Of a stretch of DNA of 57,579 bases, positions 16,776 through 26,831 are shown one piece after another. A model generated the notes under the pieces. It saw only the letters and a list, made by a program, of their open reading frames with translations. It did no database searches and was not told where the DNA came from. The DNA lies in contig JAIRWL010000011.1 of assembly GCA_031268935.1 (NCBI GenBank), positions 1 through 57,579 of the forward strand, given 5' to 3'. The position numbers and the translations under genes are program-made. Every line of letters begins with the position of its first letter. Position 1 is the first letter of the stretch. This DNA is from Holosporales bacterium (GTDB lineage Bacteria; Pseudomonadota; Alphaproteobacteria; RUG11792).

Positions 16776-17498
16776 TTGAGAGTAACTCTTTTTGTGGTAT
16801 TACTGTATCTCGCGCCATGCGGTATGGCAAAAAATGATGATGTCGGTTGGTCTTTTGATGATTCACCGAGCGATGAAAATGTATTGGCCGAAGTGTATGA
16901 TCCTCTTGAGCCATTTAACAGATTAATGTCACAGATAAATAATGCTATCGATAAAATGTTTCTTAAGCCAATAGCGGAAATTTACAGAGTACTTATCCCG
17001 ATGATATTGCAAAAAGCAATCGAAAACTTTGCTTATAATTTTTTTTCACCAGTCAGAGTTATAAATTTTGCATTACAAAAAGATAGTGAAAATGTGGTCA
17101 ATACATTTTTTGGGTTTCTAGTTAATACTTTTTTCGGATTCTTTGGAGCATTCGATGTTGCCTCTAAAATTGGTCTCAAATCTCGGAATACATCACTGGG
17201 TGATACTCTGAAAAAATGGGGAGCTGGACCTGGGCCATATATCGTTCTTCCCGTCTTAGGGCCGACGAGCTTCCGGGGAGCCATCGGCAAGGCATTCCAT
17301 ATGCGGTTAGATCCCATTGCTGTGATATCATTAATGAGATACGGAAAAAATACTAGAAACAAGCTGTATTACATAATATACGGAACCGACTTGTTGGCGA
17401 AGAGAGTGAGTTTACTGGACATCATGAAGGAGATCGAGTCATTTTCGAGTGATCCGTATGTTACCACCAGGGCTTCCGTGATGGCCCTCGAAAAGTGA
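16776..17498 (+). CDS. mlaA: Outer-membrane lipid asymmetry protein MlaA (VacJ)
   Basis: MlaA removes mislocalised phospholipids from the outer leaflet of the outer membrane and passes them to MlaC. The 240-residue protein has an N-terminal hydrophobic export signal, YDPLEPFNR (family motif), then NFFSPVRVINFALQ, the two FFG-rich amphipathic helices, GDTLKKWGAGPGPYIVLPVLGP and the conserved LDP/Y region. The start is a TTG with little Shine-Dalgarno support. The signal sequence contains LYLAPCGM, which is close to a lipobox but has Pro before Cys, so lipidation is uncertain. dsbB follows 37 bases later on the same strand. Confidence 0.92.
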   Translation: MRVTLFVVLLYLAPCGMAKNDDVGWSFDDSPSDENVLAEVYDPLEPFNRLMSQINNAIDKMFLKPIAEIYRVLIPMILQKAIENFAYNFFSPVRVINFALQKDSENVVNTFFGFLVNTFFGFFGAFDVASKIGLKSRNTSLGDTLKKWGAGPGPYIVLPVLGPTSFRGAIGKAFHMRLDPIAVISLMRYGKNTRNKLYYIIYGTDLLAKRVSLLDIMKEIESFSSDPYVTTRASVMALEK

Positions 17499-17535
17499 TC
17501 ACTCTCCTCTTAACCGTGAATATCACGGAGCGCTG

Positions 17536-18075
17536 ATGGGCTTTAAAAGATTGTTGGCTGCGATTTTCGAGATGAAGCTGGCTCACTGTGCCGTAATGCT
17601 GGCGTCTCTTGTCGCTTTTTTGGTTTCTGTATTTTGTCAATTTATACTCGATGAGCAGCCATGTGAGCTGTGTCTAGTCTCGCGATTTATACATCTAGTT
17701 ACGGCGGTCGTATCAGCCATTGCCATGAAATATGCCAACAGAAATTGTGTACGATGCATGGTGTTTTTGGCGGTGCTCTTCTCGTTTACTGCCGGAATAT
17801 ACCATCTCGGGGTTGAGAATCATTGGTGGGCCGCCCCAGAAAGTTGTAAGACCGTTTTGCCCACGCAGGAAGAGTTAGCAAATCCAGCCCTTCTTCTGAG
17901 CAAAAAAAATCCCAATTGCGACGAGGTAAGTTTGACAATTTTTGGTTTTTCTATGACTTTGCTCAATTTTTTCCTTACGGCCGCTCTATTTTGGTTTGTT
18001 AGTGTTTGTTACGCCTTGAATTACAATCGCGATAATAAAACTAAAATTAGTTCTTTGTCATATCGTAGAAATTAG
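17536..18075 (+). CDS. dsbB: Disulfide bond formation protein DsbB
   Basis: DsbB reoxidises DsbA in the periplasm and passes electrons to quinone. The 179-residue product has four transmembrane helices. The first periplasmic loop carries the CELC active pair (near residues 43-46), and the second carries two further cysteines (PESCKT and NPNCDE), as needed for electron relay. It is convergent with yggT across seven bases. A DsbA-like partner is encoded at 25803-26654. The pair fits the large number of exported Cys-containing proteins here. Confidence 0.92.
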   Translation: MGFKRLLAAIFEMKLAHCAVMLASLVAFLVSVFCQFILDEQPCELCLVSRFIHLVTAVVSAIAMKYANRNCVRCMVFLAVLFSFTAGIYHLGVENHWWAAPESCKTVLPTQEELANPALLLSKKNPNCDEVSLTIFGFSMTLLNFFLTAALFWFVSVCYALNYNRDNKTKISSLSYRRN

Positions 18076-18082
18076 AGAGAAA

Positions 18083-18391
18083 TTACTGAAATAGACGTAT
18101 CAGGCAATTTGTTAAGGCTATCACAACGCTTTTCGAGATGTGAAGTAGAAAGAATGCGACGAGGGCAGAGAAATCGAGCCCCATTATCGGCGGAATAAGT
18201 CTCCTTATTATCGCTAAGAGCGGTTCGATTTTGGATAATAGAAAGACATAACTCTTGAAAAAAAATCCATCTCGATTCTTAATAGCTCCGAATAAAACAA
18301 ACCATCCGAGGATTATATAGACAAGCATTAAATGTTCGATAAAATTGATAACTGATACAACAAGGTGAGCTATAATTATGAGTAGTAGCAC
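18083..18391 (-). CDS. yggT: YggT family membrane protein
   Basis: This 102-residue protein has two hydrophobic hairpins and the YggT pattern: an N-terminal helix with LVYIILGWFVLFGAI, then SKIEPLLAIIRRLIPPIMGLDFSALVAFFLLHI. That corresponds to the family's P-x-L-x-P-I-R-R-x-I-P-x-x-G-x-x-D-x-S-P-I core. The function is not firmly known; the family has been linked to membrane protein or cell-shape homeostasis. It lies 38 bases downstream of mreB on the same strand and could be cotranscribed with it. Confidence 0.85.
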   Translation of the reverse strand: MLLLIIIAHLVVSVINFIEHLMLVYIILGWFVLFGAIKNRDGFFFKSYVFLLSKIEPLLAIIRRLIPPIMGLDFSALVAFFLLHISKSVVIALTNCLIRLFQ

Positions 18392-18429
18392 AGGGCGTGT
18401 ATTATTAACCTCCTCTCTCTTGGATATTG

Positions 18430-19469
<1,040 letters not shown>

Positions 19470-19650
19470 CTTAAAGTAACTTCCCAGAAAATCGAGACAT
19501 TCGAATTATATATGAAACAGGCTGAGCTTACTAGCAAACATCACGAACTCTAATCTCCTAATAGATAACACAAGTCTTAGAGCCGAAATATGAAGGAGGC
19601 AGCAAGGTTGAATCGAGCAAGTCCTCACCTGCCCGCTGCAACAAAAAAAA

Positions 19651-19664
19651 GGGGGGGGGGGGGG
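19651..19664. repeat. Poly-G tract (G14) preceded by A8
   Basis: Eight A then fourteen G on the + strand, lying between mreB and the 3' end of the secreted-protein gene at 19723-21123. It is not in a supported coding frame. It is another instance of long poly-G beside accessory secreted genes. Confidence 0.8.
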
Positions 19665-19722
19665 ATTGTCCCTCGAGGGCTGACGGTTGGTCGGGTCCCT
19701 CTCAGCTCCCTCTTTTATGCTT

Positions 19723-21123
19723 TTAAGCTGCGTCAGCCTCTTCATGATCCGATCCTGTTACGGTCTCCCGAGGATCTAATACGGAGGGGAATGGCGGGTC
19801 GGAAGGAGGGGACATGTACTCCTCTATGGGTGGCATCGGTAAGGCGCTAAACAACCGAGACTCTCCTTGAGGCCACTCGAAAGGTGGCTGTGGCACAAAT
19901 GATTCTGCCGTTAGAATTGGGTCTGGCGTGACAGCACTCCCTGATTGGCTTGGATCCTCCAATCCAAGCACGTCGACTGGAATCTCTTCGTTTCTGACGA
20001 ATATCTGCGGAGGGTTAGTCAGCCAGTCTACCCCTTCAGCCCACATTGCCTCTATCCTCTCCCGAATGCACTGTAACTCTGGAGTATCGCTCGCTTTATA
20101 CATCTGATACAATCTTTCATTGCGATCCAATGATCGCCTTGCCTCTGCCTCTCTTCGAAGATCCTCTGGATCCTGAGAGTCTCTCGGAGGACTCCACCGG
20201 CTAAAGACCCCCTTTCTCGGGTGTGCCGCCCTCTCTCGGGCAGCCTCTATAGGGGATCGGGTTGGCCAGTTGCAATGCCAGTCACTGAAACATGTGTGGC
20301 TTGCGCAAATCACGCCATCCCACTGGTATAAGCGTGAGGGCCACCCAAAGCTTGCCTGGTACAGGGTCTCTTGATGGGGAATTGCGTCACATACTGCTTG
20401 GGGGGTGATTGTGAGGAGTACTTCGGCCTTTAGTCGTGCTAGGCTGTAATAAAGCTCTACCAGGCGATCCGTTCGTGGATCACGTACCTTGTACTCCTCA
20501 TAACCCCTGATTTGCCGTGCCCTGTCACAGATTCTCTGGGGTACTTCCCGTTCCGCATTCAGTTGGCGGAGAAGGTCTTCGCACTCTGCCCAAAAAAGAA
20601 TGCCTCGCGGGGAGAAAGCGATAATGGATCGCTTGAGTGGATCCTGTCTTAAGGCGCCCGCATCATGTAAGGCATCTAAACGCTGGTGCTGACTGGCGAC
20701 GCAACAGAAGTTCCGCGCTCCTGGGACGTACCATTGGTCTCCTTGAAACTGTCCAACGTTGTCGGAAGTGGAGGGCCGGGCATCCACGAGAGGATTGAAG
20801 TGTAGTTCGAACTGGCTTTGTTGATCGCTTAGGGATGTCTTTAGGGCCTCCCCGACCGCTTCGATATGTTGCTGTTCGAGTGCGATATCAGGAAGGGGGT
20901 GAGTAGAATAATAGAGCCAATCTACCAGCCGGTTACGTGCTATGGTTTGTCTGTCCGAATCTGAAATTGGAGGTGAGTCATATCCTGTGGACCCGATTGA
21001 GGTGTTAATTGTTGAAATCAATCCAAGAGCAGATAGACCTAAGGTCGCTAGTATGCGGATCCCTTGATTGCCCTTTCTATTGCGTTTTCGACAGTGTCTG
21101 CCGGGTAATAATTTTGTGGTCAT
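19723..21123 (-). CDS. Secreted protein of unknown function
   Basis: This protein has about 466 residues. The start chosen is MTTKLLPG, because GGAGAG lies six bases before that ATG; an ATG seven codons upstream is less likely. A long basic n-region (GRHCRKRNRKGNQG) precedes a hydrophobic segment (ILATLGLSALGLISTI) typical of Sec signals, with cleavage near SIGS. The mature protein is rich in Arg, Gln, Pro and Cys with no recognised domain, and the C-terminal 100 residues are Pro/Glu rich. The signal resembles that of the small gene just upstream at 21239-21580 (RNRKRSIPTLGILLMGI), which supports a shared origin. Both are visibly unlike the flanking mreB and rnc genes in base composition. Confidence 0.7.
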   Translation of the reverse strand: MTTKLLPGRHCRKRNRKGNQGIRILATLGLSALGLISTINTSIGSTGYDSPPISDSDRQTIARNRLVDWLYYSTHPLPDIALEQQHIEAVGEALKTSLSDQQSQFELHFNPLVDARPSTSDNVGQFQGDQWYVPGARNFCCVASQHQRLDALHDAGALRQDPLKRSIIAFSPRGILFWAECEDLLRQLNAEREVPQRICDRARQIRGYEEYKVRDPRTDRLVELYYSLARLKAEVLLTITPQAVCDAIPHQETLYQASFGWPSRLYQWDGVICASHTCFSDWHCNWPTRSPIEAARERAAHPRKGVFSRWSPPRDSQDPEDLRREAEARRSLDRNERLYQMYKASDTPELQCIRERIEAMWAEGVDWLTNPPQIFVRNEEIPVDVLGLEDPSQSGSAVTPDPILTAESFVPQPPFEWPQGESRLFSALPMPPIEEYMSPPSDPPFPSVLDPRETVTGSDHEEADAA

Positions 21124-21238
21124 TACGTCTCTCCGTTGAAACATAGGATAAGTTATCCTAATTATCTGTGTGAGGGATACTTTAATTTATGGCCCTCGGA
21201 AAGTCAAATACTTAGTGAGCTCCGCTGGGTTATTATAT

Positions 21239-21580
21239 TCACTTCGACTCCAGCAGCTTGCCGGCGCGCTTTGATATGGTAGCAAGTTCTACTAGATAAC
21301 CCTTGGTTTCTTCGTGGTCCTGCTCGGGGCGGCTCAGGAGTACATTTCTACAGTTGGTTGAGCACCCTTTCCAGGGGCGGCCGGTGACATGTGTATATAC
21401 GGCTGCCGTAGAGGCTTGTACCGAATGAAAATGGGGCATGATGATTCCCATGAGAAGTATGCCCAGGGTTGGGATGGACCTCTTTCTGTTGCGATCCCTG
21501 GTGAGGGTTGAATTGGAGGACTTGGGCTGTGATAATTGCTTGCCCGCTCTTCCTCGCTCTTTAAATTTAAGGTTAAACAT
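21239..21580 (-). CDS. Small secreted protein of unknown function
   Basis: This 113-residue product has a GGAG Shine-Dalgarno sequence and a long basic leader (RDRNRKRSIP), then a hydrophobic segment (TLGILLMGIIMPHFHSV) and a probable cleavage after QAS. The mature part is only about 60 residues, with two cysteines (GCSTNC). The leader resembles that of the larger secreted protein that follows on the same strand. The two are probably an accessory pair inserted between rnc and mreB. No family is recognised. Confidence 0.55.
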   Translation of the reverse strand: MFNLKFKERGRAGKQLSQPKSSNSTLTRDRNRKRSIPTLGILLMGIIMPHFHSVQASTAAVYTHVTGRPWKGCSTNCRNVLLSRPEQDHEETKGYLVELATISKRAGKLLESK

Positions 21581-21688
21581 TAAACTACTCCTATACTTGT
21601 TTTCGGCGGCTATTGTAGATCTTTATTCTGCGGAAGCCAAGGCTTAAATTTGTGTTTATCTTGCGATTAGCTAGCATTATGATTGGTA

Positions 21689-22372
21689 TCACTCTAAAGA
21701 TCCAATCTTCCTTCTTTGCAACAGTATTTTTGCTGCGTTGGTTTCGGCTATTTTTCTAGATTTGCCTTTGGCACAGGCCGTTTGGTTGCTAGCTTGAACC
21801 TGTACCAAAAACTCCGGCTCATGACTTGGTCCCGTGGTCTCGATCAATGTGTAACATGGAATTAAGCCTGTTTCTGCTTGAGTTATTTCCTGTAAGACCG
21901 TTTTTGGTTCCATCGAATCTTCGTCATAATTAACTATTAAGGGACTCCACAAATTGTTCACAACTTTTTTGACTTCATCGTAGCCTCCTTCGATGAATAT
22001 TGCTCCTAGCAAGGCTTCCACAGCATCCGCCAGAACCGTTTTGTTTGATTTTAAATGTTGTCCGGCCGTTTGAATTTCATCAGGTAAGTTGATATTTAGG
22101 CCAATTTCATAACATGATTGGGCGCAGACGAATGCCGATTGCATCCTTGCCATTTCTCCTTCTCTCGTCGGGAAATGAAGATAAATATACTCTGAAATGA
22201 CGAGTCCTAGAACCCTATCTCCAAGAAATTCCAAGCGCTCAAAGTCTGTAGCTCCGTATTTAAGACTAGAATGTGTCAAAGCCTTAGATAATAAGCCCTT
22301 ATTTTTAAATCGATAGCCAAGCTTTTGCTCTAACTCAGCAAATTTACCTCGTTCAAAACGTACTTTTGTCAT
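21689..22372 (-). CDS. rnc: Ribonuclease III
   Basis: RNase III cuts double-stranded RNA in rRNA processing and mRNA decay. The 227-residue product has the catalytic signature FERLEFLGDRVLGLVISEYI (about 44-63), the second acidic cluster (LADAVEALLGAIFIEGGYD) and a C-terminal dsRBD ending near AETNAAKILLQRR. Its ATG overlaps the stop of lepB by four bases, the usual lepB-rnc operon order in alphaproteobacteria. era does not follow here; an accessory gene does. Confidence 0.97.
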   Translation of the reverse strand: MTKVRFERGKFAELEQKLGYRFKNKGLLSKALTHSSLKYGATDFERLEFLGDRVLGLVISEYIYLHFPTREGEMARMQSAFVCAQSCYEIGLNINLPDEIQTAGQHLKSNKTVLADAVEALLGAIFIEGGYDEVKKVVNNLWSPLIVNYDEDSMEPKTVLQEITQAETGLIPCYTLIETTGPSHEPEFLVQVQASNQTACAKGKSRKIAETNAAKILLQRRKIGSLE

Positions 22373-23115
22373 CGTATAGCGGTAAAGAATCTCTCAAATC
22401 TCATTGAAAAGACCCACTTTAGGACTTCATAGATCTCGCAGCTTGAGGAAAAGAACAAGCACTCAGCGCGTCCCAGGATACAATCTAAAGGAATAAACCC
22501 GACGGCTTCCAGGACGCGACTATCCTGAGAGTTATCCCGGTTATCTCCCATCATGAAATAGCATCCTTCTGGGACGTAATACGGGCCAACGTTATCGAGT
22601 GCTCCATCTCCAAATGCATATTTCTTTATTATTACATGTTCGCGTCCATTCGGTAACTTTTCAATATACTTTCTATATATCACGTATTCATCTTTCTCGA
22701 TGATCGAATACTCTCCATCTTCCTTTAATTCGGCCGGTTTATCATTAATGTAAACTATTCCATTTTTTAATTCTATTTTATCTTTCGGCAATCCAATAAC
22801 GCGTTTGATATAGTTCTGATTTTTGTCTTTCTCATTCCTGAAAACGACAACATCACCCCGTTGTGGTAATTTATCAGAATGTAAGTCTCTACCTATTTTT
22901 GGTAGAGGAAAGGTGAACGTTCCGATGCGGAACGAATCATTCGAGTATCCGTAACAATATTTGTTAACAAGCAAAAAATCCCCCACTAATAAGGTAGGAA
23001 TCATTGAGCCAGATGGAATTTTGAACGGCTGATATAAGAAAAAACAAAATAGGGAAAAAGACGTTAAAACCAGCAACCATTCCTTTACGTTCTTCCAGAT
23101 AATATGCCAATTCAT
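22369..23115 (-). CDS. lepB: Signal peptidase I
   Basis: LepB removes Sec and Tat signal peptides at the outer face of the inner membrane. The 248-residue protein has one N-terminal transmembrane helix (about 12-30), the catalytic Ser in PSGSMIPTLLVGD (Ser37), the general-base Lys in NYIKRVIGLP, and box E GDNRDNSQDSR (family GDNRxxSxDSR). It precedes rnc with a four-base overlap. It would process the many exported accessory proteins of this window. Confidence 0.96.
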   Translation of the reverse strand: MNWHIIWKNVKEWLLVLTSFSLFCFFLYQPFKIPSGSMIPTLLVGDFLLVNKYCYGYSNDSFRIGTFTFPLPKIGRDLHSDKLPQRGDVVVFRNEKDKNQNYIKRVIGLPKDKIELKNGIVYINDKPAELKEDGEYSIIEKDEYVIYRKYIEKLPNGREHVIIKKYAFGDGALDNVGPYYVPEGCYFMMGDNRDNSQDSRVLEAVGFIPLDCILGRAECLFFSSSCEIYEVLKWVFSMRFERFFTAIR

Positions 23116-23377
23116 AATAATTTCTCAGGAATTTTATAAATAATACCACTGGCACTCATTGTAACACCGTTCTCTAATCGATGCTAGATTCAGAACGGTC
23201 AACGGATCGATATGGGATCGGCGTCGCAAAAGCTATTCCGCGATGAATCTAATTGTGGCCCGAAGAGGTCAGTCCAGTCCAATTGCCTCGGGAGCGGATG
23301 AGAGGCCAGGTAGCACATTCCTGCGCCTCTCCCCCTAGGGAATTCATCAAAAACTTAGGTTGTGTTTGAGTAAAATA

Positions 23378-24121
23378 TCAGCAACCTCTGGATGCGAATC
23401 CTACATCATTTGCAAACTTTCTCAGCGCTTCCAATTCAGCACTAGCATTACGATTTTCCAGTTGTAAGTCCACATACAGAGACTCCATTCTCCGAAACTC
23501 TGCATCTCTAGCTTCGAGGGCCGTTTCAATCGGTCGAAGCCTGTCTGTTTCCAAAATGAGAGTGTCGCGCTGTATTTCCAGGGTATCAATTTCCTTTCGC
23601 GCGGCTCTTAGATCTGCTTCAATTTGCTCCGTTCTATCAATTTGTTTCTGCATTCTTTGTTGGTGCATGTCTGCGGCCCGCAGCGCTATATCCTGTTTCC
23701 CTTTCTCGGTATTCTGGTTCTTAATGATCTCATTCAGCGCATCAATTTGAGATTTAGCATTCTTCTGCAATTCGTCCATACGGCGAGAGTAATCTTGGCT
23801 TAGAGAGTGATATTGGGCCGTAAGCGCTGACATTTGATCTTTAAGCTGCAGTAATTCATTTTGTAGTCTCGAATTTTCAAGTTGAGTCCTCTTAATCTCA
23901 TCGAGAGTAAGGGTTGGAGAGCTTCCCGCAACTGATGGCTGCAGGAACGCAGACGCAAAGCTAGGGCCTCCAGGCGGATTAGAACTCATCGGTAGACCAA
24001 ATGTGGAAGGTGCCGGAGGTATACCTGGAGAACAATATGACCATGCACCTCCGGCGGCTCCTGCTCGCGTCACGTTCCCAGTGAGAATTAGTGATAAGAA
24101 TATTAAACTTAATTTTTTCAT
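23378..24121 (-). CDS. Secreted coiled-coil protein of unknown function
   Basis: This 247-residue protein has a Shine-Dalgarno sequence GGGGAGG and signal peptide MKKLSLIFLSLILTGNVTRA. A Gly/Pro/Ser-rich segment follows (about 22-65), then a long Leu/Gln/Glu/Arg heptad region (about 72-240) that should form a coiled coil. Two cysteines flank the construct (YCSPG near the start and a C-terminal GC). It resembles TolB/YbgF-type or adhesin-like periplasmic coiled coils only in general style; no homology is claimed. It stands alone upstream of lepB on the same strand and its composition is closer to housekeeping genes than most accessory proteins here. Confidence 0.65.
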   Translation of the reverse strand: MKKLSLIFLSLILTGNVTRAGAAGGAWSYCSPGIPPAPSTFGLPMSSNPPGGPSFASAFLQPSVAGSSPTLTLDEIKRTQLENSRLQNELLQLKDQMSALTAQYHSLSQDYSRRMDELQKNAKSQIDALNEIIKNQNTEKGKQDIALRAADMHQQRMQKQIDRTEQIEADLRAARKEIDTLEIQRDTLILETDRLRPIETALEARDAEFRRMESLYVDLQLENRNASAELEALRKFANDVGFASRGC

Positions 24122-24225
24122 TTTGATTGCCTCCCCTGTAATTAATTCTGATGCAACAATGCATCATTAAAAAAATCCTACTATGCGATTAGTTCACGGT
24201 CAATCTTTATTTATCCAGTATTTAG

Positions 24226-24240
24226 TTAATATTTTGTTAA
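24226..24240. promoter_or_regulatory. Candidate CtrA-binding site
   Basis: TTAA-TATTTTG-TTAA is a perfect TTAA-N7-TTAA match. It lies between the divergent secreted coiled-coil gene (105 bases from its start) and the PhzF-like gene (138 bases from its start). The surrounding DNA is A+T-rich, so chance is possible. Confidence 0.35.
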
Positions 24241-24377
24241 ACTCAATTAGTTAATTAGATTTATTTGACAAAATGAAATCGACTGAGATCTTTAGACAAT
24301 GTGAATACAATGCGATTCAGAATCGACCATTGTATAATGTGACATGTGCATTTCATGATTCTCGCCATTTTTTTAGA

Positions 24378-25211
24378 ATGTTGTACTACCTAGTTGATGC
24401 GTTTACGAATGAACCCTTTAAAGGGAATCCTGCCGGAGTGTGCATTGTTGACGATTATCCTCCTTCTTTCGAAATGCAGAAACTGTCGACTTATCATAAT
24501 TGGTCTGAAATAGCTTTCGTGAAGCATTTAACCGAAAACAGATTTTACATAAGATGGTTTTCTCCTGCCGATGAGGCTCCATTATGTGGTCATGCGACTC
24601 TAGCCGCTGCACATATATTATTTTCTCGTAGAATGGCGCCACTTAACTCTATAATTTTTGAATACAATTCTGGTATAATCGGAGCCGTATTAAATAGTGA
24701 TGAATTTATTACATTGTCATTTGCCGTTAAGCCAGTATATAAATGTAATAATCCGCCGTTTTCAACTAAAGCAATCCTTGGTATTGAAAAGTACGTCGAA
24801 ATCTTAAAAGATGATCTAATTTACGTAATCGTTTTAAATTCTGCTGATGATATTATTAGGGCAATGCCGAATTTTGATGCAATTAAAGAAATCGAATCTC
24901 GAGCAATCGCAATTACCAGTGCTGGGAATGGCGATTTTGATTTTAGCTCCAGATATTTCGCCCCACGAGTTGGTATATATGAAGATCCAGTCTGTGGATC
25001 AATGCATTGTCGGCTGGCATATTATTGGAAGTCAATTCTAGGAAAATCCAAATTCAGGGCATTTCAGGCATCACGACGCACGGGGACACTTAACATCGAA
25101 ATCGTTGAAGATATCGTCAAAATAACTGGAAGTGCAGTAACGATAGGAACATTTAAAAATTACCACACAAAATATCCCGCGCCGTTATTCACGCATTCAG
25201 CTCATCTTTGA
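24378..25211 (+). CDS. PhzF family isomerase/epimerase-like protein
   Basis: This 277-residue protein belongs to the PhzF (diaminopimelate-epimerase-fold) family. It has YLVDAFTNEPFKGNPAGVCIV at the start, the active-site region HNWSEIAFV (family NLSETAFV with catalytic Glu), RWFSPADEAPLCGHATLAAA, SRYFAPRVGIYEDPVCGSMHC and a C-terminal QASRRTGTLNIE. The ATG at MLYYLVDAF gives the family's usual N-terminus; an upstream in-frame ATG (24273) would add 35 atypical residues. The substrate is unknown. The 3' end overlaps the convergent DUF4167 gene by 23 bases. Confidence 0.88.
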   Translation: MLYYLVDAFTNEPFKGNPAGVCIVDDYPPSFEMQKLSTYHNWSEIAFVKHLTENRFYIRWFSPADEAPLCGHATLAAAHILFSRRMAPLNSIIFEYNSGIIGAVLNSDEFITLSFAVKPVYKCNNPPFSTKAILGIEKYVEILKDDLIYVIVLNSADDIIRAMPNFDAIKEIESRAIAITSAGNGDFDFSSRYFAPRVGIYEDPVCGSMHCRLAYYWKSILGKSKFRAFQASRRTGTLNIEIVEDIVKITGSAVTIGTFKNYHTKYPAPLFTHSAHL

Positions 25212-25662
25212 TTTTCTTGGGAACTCGACGTCTTTTAACGACCGTATTATCACTAGCCTCTTGATTAGTGGGCACGACCGATTCGCGATCGGCAGGCGCA
25301 ACCGATTCATTAATTTTTTCGGTAGACTTTGCGCGAAATTTACGATTCTTCGATAATTTAATAACTGTTTCTGGAGTTTCATTCACGGGTGGAGGATCGA
25401 CAGGAATCTCTTGAACCTTTTTATCCTCAATTTTGTCGATCTTTTCAGAAGAATATTGCGCAACATGATCTCTAACTTTCCTTTGATCTCGAAAATTGCT
25501 GAATTTCTCCGAAATGATTCTTGAATAGTGCTCTGCGATTTGGAGATTGTATTCAGATAGAATCCTATCGCCCGACAAAGAGGCATCTTTAGCAGCCAAT
25601 AAGAACTTAGTCCTCAAATTCTGATAATAAGCCCTGCCCTTGAGATTAAGTTCTTTCTTCAT
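25189..25662 (-). CDS. DUF4167 domain protein
   Basis: This 157-residue protein has an N-terminal region (LKGRAYYQNLRTKFLLAAKD, then ASLSGDRILSEYNLQIAEHY) that matches the alphaproteobacterial DUF4167 pattern of helix, SGDRV-x-AEN-x-LQ-HAEHY. The rest is a charged, low-complexity tail rich in Lys, Glu, Pro and Val ending in RRRVPKKIKDELNA. The function is unknown; basic tails in this family suggest nucleic-acid association, but that is inference. It is convergent with and overlaps the PhzF-like gene. Confidence 0.72.
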   Translation of the reverse strand: MKKELNLKGRAYYQNLRTKFLLAAKDASLSGDRILSEYNLQIAEHYSRIISEKFSNFRDQRKVRDHVAQYSSEKIDKIEDKKVQEIPVDPPPVNETPETVIKLSKNRKFRAKSTEKINESVAPADRESVVPTNQEASDNTVVKRRRVPKKIKDELNA

Positions 25663-25802
25663 ACAATGCAGCGGCCAAAGGAAAAATAATCACAAAACTA
25701 TATTACCATAAAAAGCACAAAAAGAGGAGACCGAGGTACAAAAAATGTAATAAAAATCACCTCAGAGCTCCTCAAAAAAAACATCAATTTTAAATTCGAT
25801 AC

Positions 25803-26654
25803 CTACTTCTTCCCATTTTTATCAGGCTCTGCGGCATCGATTTTTTCTGGAGTAGTCACGGCGTCTGAACCGCTCGCAGCGGATGAGGTATCTAGCTTTG
25901 CGGCAAGTTGAACTGCATCCGTAGTCTGAACCATCTCCATCTTATTCGGTGCGGTGCTAATGAATATAGCCGGAACTACCGGAACTTCTAATCCTTCTGC
26001 CATGACACCGTTACTGGCTATCTTTTTATCTCCTTCTGATAGCAATGGTTCAATTTCTTTAAAGCTGAGACCAACAACTTTTAGCGCTTTCTCGATCGCA
26101 TCTTTGTCGGTAGCTTCTCCATTACTCGTTACGGACTCGATGAATGCTAACGCCTTCTCTGGGCTTTTTGCGTAAACGGCGTAATACACCTTACCTAACA
26201 GAACTGAATCTTCTCCCAATACACCAACAGGTAGCACCGCAAATTTTACATTGGTGCCAGATTTTATGAGTTTGATCATACTATTCTGGAATTCGATACA
26301 ATGTTTACACATTGGATCAAAGAAACAGATTACCAATTGCTTAGAGTCTGTTTTTCCGAAACATAACGCTTTATTGATGATATCATTTTTTTGAGTCAAT
26401 ACCTTAGCGGCAAGTTGATTAACGGCATCCTCTCTTTTCTTCGCGATTCCTTCTCCCATAGCATCCATCAATAATTGAGGATTCTGTCTAATGATATCGA
26501 GCACGCCAGATCTAATTCTTTCATCAAGACCTGAATCCAAACTTGGCGCCTTTTCCTTTTTCGGGCAAAAATACGCCGCGATTGCGACCAATAGGGCCAA
26601 AATCGATACTATTGTTCCGAACTTGCAACAATTACCTGAACCTTTACCTTCCAT
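25803..26654 (-). CDS. DsbA-like periplasmic thiol:disulfide oxidoreductase
   Basis: This protein has about 283 residues when started at MEGKGSGNCC; an upstream in-frame start would add 21 residues. An N-terminal membrane anchor or signal (IVSILALLVAIAAYF) is followed by a helical DsbA/Com1-type N-region (DERIRSGVLDIIRQNPQLLMDAM), then a thioredoxin fold with CKHC in FFDPMCKHCIEF and a cis-Pro loop (VPVVPAIFIS). A low-complexity Ala/Asp/Lys tail ends the protein. This Com1-like architecture is common in intracellular alphaproteobacteria. It would introduce disulfides into exported proteins and be recharged by DsbB. Confidence 0.85.
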   Translation of the reverse strand: MEGKGSGNCCKFGTIVSILALLVAIAAYFCPKKEKAPSLDSGLDERIRSGVLDIIRQNPQLLMDAMGEGIAKKREDAVNQLAAKVLTQKNDIINKALCFGKTDSKQLVICFFDPMCKHCIEFQNSMIKLIKSGTNVKFAVLPVGVLGEDSVLLGKVYYAVYAKSPEKALAFIESVTSNGEATDKDAIEKALKVVGLSFKEIEPLLSEGDKKIASNGVMAEGLEVPVVPAIFISTAPNKMEMVQTTDAVQLAAKLDTSSAASGSDAVTTPEKIDAAEPDKNGKK

Positions 26655-26831
26655 AATGTTCACTGCAAAATTAAAATATCCTGGATACAATCTAATTCTA
26701 CATTCGGTAAATGGCAAGAGAGAATCGGAAATCCACTCATCAAAGCTCTGGCATGCGTTGAAAATAAGTCAAATTAGGTCAGAATTGGATAAAAATTCTC
26801 TCTCGAAGTGAGGTTTCAACCTCTGCATCTT

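Noticed and set aside
19590-19850. + strand frame across the A8-G14 run
   Set aside because: It overlaps the 3' end of the secreted-protein gene, has no signal or domain, and the start context is weak.
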